From Xiphophorus maculatus (lineage: Eukaryota; Chordata; Actinopteri; Cyprinodontiformes; Poeciliidae): a stretch of 64,000 nt of DNA. This document shows positions 26,301-35,131 of the stretch, in pieces. The stretch lies in assembly GCF_002775205.1 (NCBI RefSeq), contig NC_036451.1, forward strand, positions 21,004,351 through 21,068,350, read 5' to 3'. Under the pieces are notes generated by a model. That model worked only from the letters and a program-made list of their open reading frames with translations, was not told the origin of the DNA and made no database searches. Within the stretch, counting starts at the first letter, position 1. Each line of letters opens with the position of its first letter. Both the position numbers and the translations under genes were made by a program.

Positions 26301-26322
26301 GCGTTGTTTCACCGTCTTCCAT
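14321..26322 (-). CDS. hook1: Hook microtubule-tethering protein 1 (22 coding exons, complete)
   Basis: Exons, 5' to 3': 26322-26278, 25058-24973, 24569-24497, 23228-23178, 23026-22894, 22768-22701, 22072-22010, 20864-20781, 19284-19121, 19034-18894, 18530-18329, 17861-17751, 17653-17566, 17213-17147, 17061-16921, 16842-16755, 16312-16281, 16201-16119, 16043-15943, 15844-15743, 15641-15573, 14479-14321. All are GT-AG and sum to 716 residues (human HOOK1: 728). The N-terminal Hook (calponin-like) domain includes EMGRLLQLILGCAV and binds dynein light intermediate chain. A long coiled coil follows (about residues 170-650), then the cargo-binding tail EEKLIVTAWYNK. The motif LDPKLNPATAEI is HOOK1-type (HOOK3 differs). 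Role: dynein/dynactin adaptor for early endosomes through the FTS-FHIP complex. It is tail to tail with the P450 cluster. Several introns carry transposon relics. Confidence 0.97.
16435..16612. repeat. Degenerate minisatellite-like array in hook1 intron 16
   Basis: The stretch is built from variants of caagtaactaaat, aagtaattgag and actcaagtgagta, without a strict period. It resembles the common teleost actcaagtaa-type low-complexity repeat. It lies between the exons at 16,842-16,755 and 16,312-16,281. Confidence 0.55.
17235..17480 (+). mobile_element. Tc1-like transposon end in hook1 intron 13
   Basis: The string gtgatgtgcaaaaaaagtat, then agacaaagataacatcagta and cgaaacctaattagttgttg, matches the remembered wording of a frequent fish Tc1-like terminus (gcaaaagtatttgc, agacaaagataacccgagta, cctaataactggttgtg). 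Only this end is present at this spot. Confidence 0.6.
17893..18233. mobile_element. AT-rich non-autonomous DNA element with inverted ends (hook1 intron 11)
   Basis: The left end ggctgaaacgattaat and right end taatcgttagttgcagccc are imperfect inverted repeats around an AT-rich core, flanked by TA. Related ends occur at 54,945-55,237, and diverged pieces at 35,858-35,990 and 43,312-43,575. This is a frequent fish MITE-like family that I cannot name. Confidence 0.6.
19600..20030 (+). mobile_element. Tc1-like transposon right-end fragment in hook1 intron 8
   Basis: Segments such as cattattgaatttctttggt, gaccttttagtctgcttcat, cacaggcccaagttatttct and the terminal tactttttcacagcactgta match the remembered right half of the same kind of Tc1-like element whose left end is at 17,235-17,480. 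The two lie in different introns in the same orientation and are separated by hook1 exons, so they are not one insertion unless rearranged. Confidence 0.6.
20945..21020 (+). repeat. Teleost dispersed repeat fragment
   Basis: The wording tttcaatttaatttatttat, then acagcaccattc and gtcatctcaaagcattttat, is that of a frequent fish repeat 3' segment. It lies directly beside the Tc1-like fossil. Confidence 0.5.
21185..21900 (-). pseudogene. Fossil Tc1/mariner transposase in hook1 intron 7
   Basis: Read on the minus strand, a short stretch gives FQQDDNPKHTAR, the eroded form of the Tc1 catalytic-core motif QQDNDPKHTA, followed after about 60 bases by a WPS.TP remnant of WPSQSPDLNP. Further along, the strand order fits the rest of the transposase domain, but frames are interrupted throughout, so no product is expected. 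It has the same transcriptional orientation as hook1, between exons 7 and 8. Tc1 transposases cut and paste DNA with a DDE catalytic triad. Confidence 0.75.
22372..22506 (-). repeat. Teleost interspersed repeat ending in an ATGG tract
   Basis: The sequence contains gacagactggcgacatgtcc, gaccccgcctctcgcccgga and a terminal atggatggatgggtggatgg tract. It is the reverse-orientation, well-preserved member of the family seen at 2,075, 8,555 and 29,080. It lies in hook1 intron 6, between exons 22,768-22,701 and 22,072-22,010. Confidence 0.65.
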
Positions 26323-26700
26323 TTGCTTCCCTTTTTGGTTTTCTAAAAAAAAAAAAAACGAAAAAAATTATCCTCCACCTGTGTCAACGAAGCTCTTCCG
26401 CTCTGTCCCGCTGCATTTGACCTCACCTGCTGCCAAAGGTAAACTGCCAACGAAAGATACGTAGCTCGAGAGCGAACCAGGACGCTTTACGCTACGAAAT
26501 CACGTAAAGTGTTGGTGAATGACGCTGCTGCTAAGCTACTTGGCGTTCAGTTGCTCGCGGGAGGACTGTTTATGATGCCAAAGACTTGACCAATCAGCAT
26601 TCAGTTCAGATATGATTGACAACTATTTATAATGTTCCAGCCAATGAACGTGCAGCACTGGGATTCTGAATACGCCTTTGTGATTAAGAAGCGATTAAAG
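26323..26700 (-). promoter_or_regulatory. Candidate hook1 promoter and 5' leader
   Basis: This stretch lies directly upstream of the hook1 start codon. Two CCAAT boxes, at 26,590-26,594 and 26,641-26,645, fall within 330 bases of the start, and the base composition is richer in GC than the surrounding intergenic DNA. No TATA box is obvious. The transcription start was not located. Confidence 0.4.
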
Positions 26701-29700
26701 CGTTTTACCCTGCTTTCACTGATCAAACGACTTTTCACTCGTTTATTGTACTAAAGGGAAATTCCTAATATACCCATTTCAGGATGAAATAACCTCTAAA
26801 AATAAGAAATACTAACACGAAAATAATTAAAATTTAAATACACGTCAAAAACAAATTATCACAAAGAAATGTTTTATTTATCTAAAACAAGAAGATTAAA
26901 AACTCTGATATATTTATAGAACAGTATTTCATTTATTTATTACATCAGCAAAAATATTTTATTGAAGTTTGATTTGTGCTTGACAGTGTTTATTTGAAAT
27001 AAACCCCCATCCATAGAGTTAGTAGAGGTTGGAAAAGCTCATTGGTTAAAGCTGAGAAAACTAAAACTTTGGGAATGTTAATCCATTTAGCTGTAGATTA
27101 TGTTATGGGATACCAGCACTGTTCCCTGGCAGCCTCAAAATTCCCCAAACAATGCAGTATTTTGTGACAGGCAATAGTGTGTTATGCTGCATAATCACAT
27201 TATTGAACAATAAATTCAGATCAAGTTGATTTTAATTGTAAAGCAAATAGTTTATATGAAAGCAAGACTGGGTTTCTAAAAGTAATAAAGACAATTGAAT
27301 TGAATACATTTAAATCTGAAAATGCAGCTGGGTCCATTAAATAATCAGAAAGGCAGATGCATGCTGAGACAAAAAAAAAACCCTCAAAACTTTTTAAACC
27401 AAACAACGAGGTTTAAGGTCTGAGGAAAAACAGAATAATTAGTCTCAAAAAGGTGAATGCATGTCAGCTGCTGCTATGGAAGAAGTCTTCTTCTTAGATC
27501 CATCCGACTCCTCAGATCTGGCCTATTAAGTTAACAACGAAGACAGTAGGACTAAATTAGCCTTGTTTTATTTTTATTAAGACAAAGCAAGAAACTCATA
27601 AACAGGACATTTTAAGGGCAGAGTTTAAAACATTTCAGTAGCTAAATTAAGGAAGCTCTAGTCACTTCTCTAACAGTACCACTTCATTTTAAGATAAATA
27701 TGCCAAAGTTTGAAACAAACTACCCAAACATCTAATTGCTCGTACTTTGACAGTGAACCCATCGTTCTCTGTGTTGGTATTGTCGCTTTATGTTATGGTT
27801 TACAAAATGATATCACCAGAAAATTACTGAATGTAGGTGTGTGTGTGTGAGGGAACACTGGTCATTACCCATTCACCCTGGGTGGAGCGGTTCCCCTCTG
27901 TGCCAGTTTTAAATGTCAGCTGGTGAGCGCTGCGGTTTGATCTGAATTCTGCCACTCTGTGACACTGACCCTCACTGACTGATAGCGACTATTTTTAGAT
28001 GACCTGAAGCCAGCAGACTCTCCAGCTTTTATCTGGGGTGCCAGAGTAAATATTAGTCAAGATATTCCTGTATTGCACACACTCCTGAACTATGTGAGGC
28101 CTGTCATGTCCAGGTTCAGTGTCAACTTCTGTGAGAGAAATACTGACGGCAACATCTGACATCCGCTGCATTATCAAGAGCACCGTTTTGGGTTATTTAC
28201 TTTGACACAGTAATTGGTCAAAAGATGTGATGCAAAAATCGAGTTTTCTGACTAATATGACGCCATTTAGGAGTTCTCTATTTCTTGGTTTGCTGTTGAC
28301 ACATCTCCTTTTGGGTTGAAAACTTTGTGGTTGTTATTGAATTTCAGGTTACACCATGATGACAGAACTAGTGTGAAGTTAGTCTGATTGTAGTGACCAC
28401 TGTTCCACTGACCTTTCATCCTTTATCTCCGTTTGTCTGAGCAGTCAGATCCAAGACTGGTTGGTGTCTTTTTCCATAATGAAAGCTGAGCTGCATTTAA
28501 CTCGTTCGGTCCTACCATTTAGTCGTTATGGTTTGGTTTTACTCTGTTACACATCAAAAGCTCTGAATTTTTGTATTCATTTGGCACAGCTGACTTCATC
28601 AAAGTTTTAAAAGCAGCAATGAGACCGCTCAGTCAAACTGAGAACATTACGTACGCACCGATCAGGCTTTTACGAGCGACAGTAGTAAAGACTCTACCCT
28701 TCCTGACTGTGATTTTCACCAAATAAAATTTTCTTTCATAGGTTAATCATGCATACAAAGTTTCTAGACTTTGCTTGATTTGATAAATTATGTTGTATCA
28801 TAAATCAGGCAAAATTTAGAGACAACTGCAAAAGATGGTGTTCGTTTGAATAAAATTTGCATTTTCTTTTGGTTTTATTTTAAAATTTTAAACTCTTTAC
28901 ATCTCAGATAATGTAAAGACAAGTGTCCTCCTGATAGTTCAGATGATAAATATGCCTCCCCCCACACCTTTTCAAACACTACTTAAAAACCTTGAGAATT
29001 TATTTACAGAAAATGACAAATGGTCAAAATGTAAAAAAATATATATATTGCTTTTAGACCAGATGGATTGGTACGGACAATCCATCCATTGGGAATGGCT
29101 CCTATCTCCTGTACTCTGGGCAAGAGGCAGGGTACACCATGGACAGATTATTGCCAGTCCATCACAGACATACTGAGGATAAACATCCATTCAGACACAC
29201 ACACACACACACACACGCACGCCCACGCGCACTCCCACATACACACACAATCTAACCATTATGATTTTGGACTGTCAGAGGAAGCAAAAGTAGCTCTACC
29301 GTAAAATGACAATAAACCGATTGAATTTGATAGAAAAAAAAAGTGCAACAGGTTCTTTGAAAGAGGTTGTAGTTTTGAATCCAGAAGTGACAAAACAATA
29401 AACGCACTAAAAACAACCAGTCTGCTGATGCATTCACAGACCAGAAATGTGGGAGTTTTACTTGAGGAATAAAATGCCACATTTGCGTCACTTGCTTGCT
29501 GTATCTTCATCAAGCCTGTGGATGGGGGCTTCCTGCATTCTGCAGTGGCAACATGGAAACAGCCTTCCTTACAAGGTTCATGGAGACCTTGCATTCAGAA
29601 GATGTCAAAGCCTTTAAACAGAGGCTAAACAATGACTTCCTCAACATGGGACTCTAAATTTTACTTCAATTCCAAAATTCAAAATGATCTGTCTAGTTTT

Positions 29701-30200
29701 AAGTCCTCTGATCAGTGTAAGGTTTTTCTGAGTACAAGTTTCTGAATACAAGCTAAAGCTAGATTTAAAGAATCTGAAGCAAATGTCTCAACTTTCTCTT
29801 AACCTGTTTTTTCTTACTTCCTGTAAATTAAAATTGGACCTCGAGTCCAATCTGGACAGGCGTTTTAATGCTTTTAACTTTTAAAAGCCTGCATGGGTCT
29901 GTTAGCAACTTAAGATCATTTCGATGTCGTTGGTTTAAATTCTTTGGTAAATAGCATAATTTCTGGTGCCTGCTTCATGGATTTCATAACGTTGGAGTTC
30001 GTTGTGAGTGAAATATTGTGTGGAGAAGGTTTGCCAGAGCAAACGAAAAGTAAATGATTGGCTAATTCAACCAAACAAAGCGTGGGAGGAATCTTGTCTG
30101 ACTGATCATATGATCCAGATTGTCCATCGGTGACCAGAGTAAAAGGGACACATGTTCATTACTTGCATAAATCATAAACACTAATAACCACAGTCCAATT
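26701..30200. other. Intergenic region between hook1 and the RNF170-like gene
   Basis: This 3.5-kb stretch separates two divergent genes. It holds a dispersed repeat with a CA tract (29,080-29,216). I see no splice-supported exon, RNA gene or conserved motif; the short open frames are not supported. Confidence 0.55.
29080..29216 (+). repeat. Teleost interspersed repeat plus (CA)n
   Basis: The segments ccatccattgggaatggctc, gggcaagaggcagggtacac and ttgccagtccatcacagaca have the wording of the family at 22,372-22,506 in opposite orientation. They run into a CA tract at 29,194-29,216. Confidence 0.6.
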
Positions 30201-31063
30201 TAAACTAAATTAAACGCCTCCTTTGCTGTAGCTCCTCTAAAGTCTCATTGATCCGACCCCAGCAGCGCTACCTTTAAACCAAAGGACCCCGTCTGATATT
30301 GGAGGGTGCAGTTAATCATTGACGAGCAGCTGGGATTTATTATCTGCTGCAGTGCTGTCAGGCAGCACTTCACTTCCCGCTAGGAAACAGAGATTGTACC
30401 TTTCCCTTCTAAACACGTCTGCTTTTGCGAGAACCGCGACCTTGCTGCACACATCTCAGTCCAGGTACGTTGCACTTCCTCATGTTTTCTTGAACAAAAA
30501 CTCATAACTGCTCTTCCCAAAATGACTGAATTAATTTGTATGTGTAGAAATGTAAAGTTATGGGATTTATTTAGGACATTTTTAGTGTTTTTTTCTGATC
30601 TGTTTATTATTTAATGTCTATCTTGTTCATGGTAGATGCACTTCATACTTGTGATGCTTAAAACTGTCAAATGAAAGATGTAAAAATACATTTTGGGTAC
30701 CAATGTTAGCAGTTTAATTTTATTAATTCATACAAATTAAATATTATTTATTAATGTTAATTTTACATGTATTAATGCAACTTTTAAATACTGTAGGTAA
30801 ACTGTCAGACTGCAGAGCATCAATATGTGTGACCCACAATCAGAGAGGATTCTAGCTTAATCACTCTTATCAAGATCAAGTCAGTAGTGATGTGTCAATA
30901 TCTCACCACTGGCATAAACATGAGCTCATGTTTATGACACATTTATGTCACGTCATGTCATGTCACATATTGCAGACTGCTCCATCTGCAGCCTGAAGAT
31001 CTAGTGGGTCAGGATCACCTGGCGTCATCCACAGCTTCGACCTGCACAAGCGAGAGGCTAACA
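30200..31063 (+). promoter_or_regulatory. Probable 5' untranslated exons of the RNF170-like gene
   Basis: A good splice donor (TCCAG|gtacgt) ends a candidate first exon at 30,464. An acceptor (catattgcag) at 30,975 begins an exon that continues into the coding start at 31,064 and ends at a gtgagt donor after 31,084. In the coding frame the joined exons are open upstream to a TAA at 30,313-30,315 but contain no ATG before 31,064. The upstream part is therefore read as leader. The exact transcription start is unknown. Confidence 0.45.
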
Positions 31064-34000
31064 ATGTGCGCAAGCTGCCATAAGGTGAGTGTCACGGTTA
31101 CACACAGCCACAGCCACAGCTGCGAGTTCTTCAGTACGTGATTATCATCATGTCATCCATTGTCTGACCTTATAATGATCACAACTTTTATTAGGGGTTG
31201 TAATCGGCGTCAGGGAGTAGTTGCCAAACAAAGCCTGTAACAATCTGGCAGCTCCTCATATGTGCTTATGCAAGACAAAATCCACTGCACTAGTTCAGAG
31301 GATTTTCTGATAATCTTCTATATGCTTTTATACATTTGGGTTGTTTTTTTTTGTGTGTGTGTGTGTGTGTGTGTGTTTGTTTGTAATTTCCTTACGTGTG
31401 TCTCTCTTCAGGAATCAACGCAGTCTGGTCCATCCATGAGCTCAAGAGACTCCCACTGCCCAGTGTGCCTGCAGACGGCCACATTCCCAGTCCAGACCAA
31501 CTGCGGCCATTTATTCTGTGGTACGAGATCACAAAAAACACACAATGTGACCCATCTCTACCACTCAGGTTGCTAAATGTTTTCTCATATTATAACTTCA
31601 AACTTCAATGCATTTTATTGGAATTTTAAGTGACAGACAAACACAAAGTTGTGCATAACTGAAAGTGTGGGTGGGGGGGGTTATGGTTTGGAAATAAAAA
31701 TCTGCATAAGATAAAACCAAAATTAAATATTCTTTATGCACATGCAAATCTTCATATATGGTTGGAAGCAAGCGCTGCACATCGTCCTGAAAATATAATG
31801 GTGGCTGTGATGCTGTAGGGATACAGACCAATTTGTGAAGTTGTTGTTCTGGAGCTGAGGTTAATTTTCCAGCAGGACAATGTCTCTAAAGCCAAAATGA
31901 TTTAATCAAAAATATATTCATGAGTTAGAATGACCTATTCAAAATCACTCTGACCCATGTTGCAAGTAATAATGGGCAAAATTTAGTCTCTAGATGCTGA
32001 AATGTGGAAGAAATGCAGGTCAAAGTACCAGAAGATTGCTCTACAAAGTATTTCTTTTAAATTAAGTTTTTTTTTTTCTTTCCACTTCATAGTTATGCGC
32101 TACTTTCTGATAGTCTATCACATAAATTTCCCAATGAAATGCATTAAAGTTTGATGTTGTAAAGGTAAAGCAGTTCATGTGTGAATACTTGAGCTAAGCA
32201 CAGTATATCGTTGGTCAACAAGTGATTCAGAATCAGTGTACAGCAGCTGTAGGGGCCCTGATTGTGCCTTATTGATGCTCAGAAGTTCACAGAGTTTATC
32301 TTCACTTGAAAAACAAACTGAAGAAAAATATTCTTCACTTGGTGAAGAATATTTCTTCAAGTGAAGAAAAAAATATTCTGGAAAAATATTTTTCATAAAT
32401 AGGACTTAATGAAAGTCCTATTTATTCTTCTGCAGTAAATAGGATCTCTGAGTGAACTTCAACCAGAGAGCTTTAAAACTTCAGCCAGGCTCTACTTTAT
32501 CAACGTTTCTTGTGTCCTGCTGGGGAAGAAATCCTTTGGCTTCTACATTTGGAAATCTTTGCCTCTGGATAGCGATAGCATTTATGACATAAACCCACTC
32601 CTGTTTAACCTTGACACTATCTGATTACAAAACACATGCTCTCCCCCACGTTCACTGTTAACGCCCATATCTCAGTTACAACCGCTCTGCCTAGAGCAGA
32701 GGTGCCCAAAGTCGGTCCTCGAGGGCCGGCATCCTGCATGCTTTAGTCTTCTCCCTGGTTTAACGCACCTGGATCCAATGACGGCTCGCTAGAAGGCCTA
32801 AGAAGAGCACTGACATGGTGAAAAGGTTGTTACTACCACCAGGGAGAGAACTAAAAGGTGCAGGATGCCGGCCCTCGAGATCCCACTTTGGGTACCCCTG
32901 GCCTAGACTCTTTACAGATATTAAAAAACTGAAATCTTGCTTAATCAACTGACGTTTTGAGGCAAATGTGTTAAAACGCTGTGTTTGTTTCTGCAGCCAA
33001 CTGTCTGCTCACCTACTGGAGACATGGCTCCTGGTTGGACGCAGTCAGCTGTCCTCTCTGCAGACAGAAGGTAGACTGACATAACAGATTTACTGTTAAT
33101 AACGAATCGCGTGGTGAGTGTCAGACCTGTAATAAAAAGCGGCCTGTCACTCTTTCAGGTCAGCGTGCTGTGCAACCTGTTTAAGGAGAGCCGATCAGAT
33201 CAACAGTCCAAGAAAGTTCTCGGGGAAATCACGGACTACAACAAACGCTATTCTGGAGCCCCGCGAAGGGTCAGTGTTTGCACAAAGACACAGCGCTGAA
33301 TGCAATATCAGACGAGATGGAGACGAAAATTACAAAATTTCATTATATTTGAATACAATGGGCACGGTAATGGGAGCATCTCTTATGCAACCTCAAGGTT
33401 TTATTTCATTTAAAAAAAAAAAAAAAGGCAGACGAAAGAGGACCTCGTTAACACTTGACAATGGCAGAGGCAGAAGGTAATTGATTTCCCAGAAGGCTCT
33501 GCTTCACGTACCGCTGTTAGGAAATAGAAACGGGCTTCTTGGAGGATGGAAGCATGGCAGATTAGTGAAACACTAAATACAACCAGATAAACTTGCAGTC
33601 CCTTTGAAAAAGTATTTTTTTAGAAAAGCACCCCCACAGTGTGATGTCAAAACTATGAGGAGATGATGCATTCAGGACCAGAATGAAATTGCCCCCTCGC
33701 AAACAAAATTGGTATTAATTGATAGTGCCATGTTTGTACTGGTTTGTGCAGCTAAAATTTTTCTAGCTCTTTTTTTTTTATTTTGTGAATGTGGGGACCT
33801 TTGATGACCTCTGGAAACGTTCATTAATATCTTTAAAATGATGGCGGCAAATGAAAATTTTTGCCACACACACGTTCAACACCATTTTTGTTTGGTTTGA
33901 AGAAGGTGGAGGGATAACTTCACTCAGCTTGATTTCCCTGTATTTAGCTCCATCCATTTTTCTAAGTTTTTACGTCTGTGCAAAAAAATATACATATTTT

Positions 34001-34485
34001 TTGATCTCTTCTGATCAGAACAGACCACATGGACCAGGTTAAACTTTAGATTGGCTCTCTTATGCCTTTTTGTTTCCTGTGCAAAACCCTCCGGCATGTC
34101 TTCCGGTCTGACTTGACCTTTGTTGTGTCCCCTCCAGGTGACGGACTACCTCTGCGACGCGCCTCTTCTTCTGCAGCTACTAGCTCGTAACTGCCTTGGC
34201 ACCATGGGAGGTCTCGTCTGGCTCTTCCTCTTCAGGGTGGCCCTGTGCTGCGTGGGGACTGTGGTGTCCATCTCCTCCTCTCCCTCTGTCGACTCTGCGC
34301 CGTCGTCGACCCCCCTGGAAACGGACCCCTCTCTCTGCGGACTGCTGGGGGTCCTGGACGACCTGGTGGTGGTCATTCTGCTGCTCCTTTGTGTCATTAA
34401 CGTCAACCAGCAAATTGCACCAGACGGGGGACGACACTCTCCGAACAGAACGACCTCACAGGGAGTCATGGGGAGCTCGTTGTAG
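31064..34485 (+). CDS. rnf170-like: RNF170-like membrane RING E3 ubiquitin ligase (5 coding exons)
   Basis: Exons: 31064-31084, 31412-31520, 32997-33070, 33159-33269, 34138-34485; phases close to 220 residues. A complete C3HC4 RING opens with CPVC, continues with CGHLFCANC and ends with CPLC (about residues 25-66). A DYNKRYSG segment follows, as in RNF170 (DYNRRFSG), then two hydrophobic segments around [17 protein letters not shown] and [18 protein letters not shown]. Human RNF170 (258 residues) also has a membrane segment before the RING; none is encoded here from the chosen start, the first ATG in frame. RNF170 is an ER ligase that marks activated IP3 receptors for degradation; whether this copy does so is inference. 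The gene is head to head with hook1 and tail to tail with pfas. Intron 2 holds a Tc1-like and a hAT-like insertion. Confidence 0.88.
31352..31376. repeat. (GT)n microsatellite
   Basis: About 12 GT units lie 36 bases upstream of the acceptor of the RNF170-like RING exon (31,412), in the transcript's UG orientation. Confidence 0.95.
31591..32162 (+). mobile_element. Internally deleted Tc1-like transposon in RNF170-like intron 2
   Basis: The left end (tataacttcaaacttcaatg, then gacagacaaacacaaagttg) and the right end (gcgctactttctgatagtct, then atgcattaaagtttgatgtt) are diverged inverted repeats of one another. Between them ttttccagcaggacaatg reads FQQDN, the transposase catalytic-core hallmark. 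The 570-base length against about 1.6 kb for a full element shows large internal loss. No open transposase remains. Confidence 0.75.
32697..32900. mobile_element. hAT-type MITE in RNF170-like intron 2
   Basis: This 204-base element has long terminal inverted repeats: cagaggtgcccaaagtcggt at the left and, inverted, the end with ctttgggtacccctg at the right, both continuing into ctcgagggccggcatcctgc. The host copies gcctagag (32,689-32,696) and gcctagac (32,901-32,908) form an 8-bp target duplication with one mismatch, as made by hAT transposases. It has no coding capacity. Confidence 0.85.
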
Positions 34486-35131
34486 TTTTATGCTGCTCGA
34501 CCGTAAGACGTTTGAAATGGACTTTTATTGGATTTCTGCTCTCTGCCTCGTTGGATGAGCAGATGAGAGAATATTGACAAGAGTTGGACGCCACTGATCC
34601 CCTCAGACTGTGGACTCCAGGCCTGTTTGTCGAGTGTTTACAAAGCTTATGTAATTGTGATGTGTTCAAATGCAGTGTGGCGGCTTGGCTGTCGTTCCTG
34701 AGCTGACAAGCATCAATTAGTTGCTGCAATATTGGTAAAGACTTTTTAAATCTCATCCTTTAAAGTTTAACCTGTAAATGTAGCAGGATGCAGACAGCCG
34801 TCATGCCCATACTGTGATGTTTTCCCTGTATATATGTGACATTGTATGAAACTGTTTTCATGGTTAAAATAAAGATTATTTATTGTACTGTAACGTTCAT
34901 CTTTATTTGCGTCCCAGAAAACGTTTTTTTTTAAAAACAAATTCATTATGAAGATTACTTTTAAATGCTTCAAGGACATAATTAACATAATTAGTGTAAG
35001 ATGGTTCAATATGTAAACATTTGAGTTCTTAACCGTCTCTGACAACAAAAACTGTGCAATAAAAACACAGAGACGTGTAGCAGAAAGTGAAAAGTTGAAT
35101 CCTGTAATACTTGACCAGTACTAGAATCACA
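34486..35131. other. Tail-to-tail 3'UTR interval of the RNF170-like gene and pfas
   Basis: On the + strand AATAAA occurs at 34,868-34,873, 383 bases after the RNF170-like stop. On the - strand AATAAA occurs at 34,907-34,902 and 34,884-34,879, about 225-250 bases after the pfas stop. With usual cleavage 10-30 bases past the signal, the two messages would meet or overlap by a few tens of bases. The rest is featureless 3'UTR-like DNA. Confidence 0.6.

Noticed and set aside
14321-26322. Assignment to HOOK3 because an RNF170-like gene is adjacent
   Set aside because: The motifs LDPKLNPATAEI and EEKLIVTAWYNK, together with the P450 neighbours, are HOOK1-type. HOOK3 has a different sequence at the first motif.
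30319-30507. Upstream coding exon of the RNF170-like gene
   Set aside because: The frame is open and continues in phase into 31,064, but it contains no ATG and opens just after a TAA. It was treated as leader.
34146-34469. Minus-strand open frame opposite the last RNF170-like exon
   Set aside because: It is a shadow of the GC-rich coding exon. It has low-complexity arginine- and glutamate-rich composition and no splice signals of its own.
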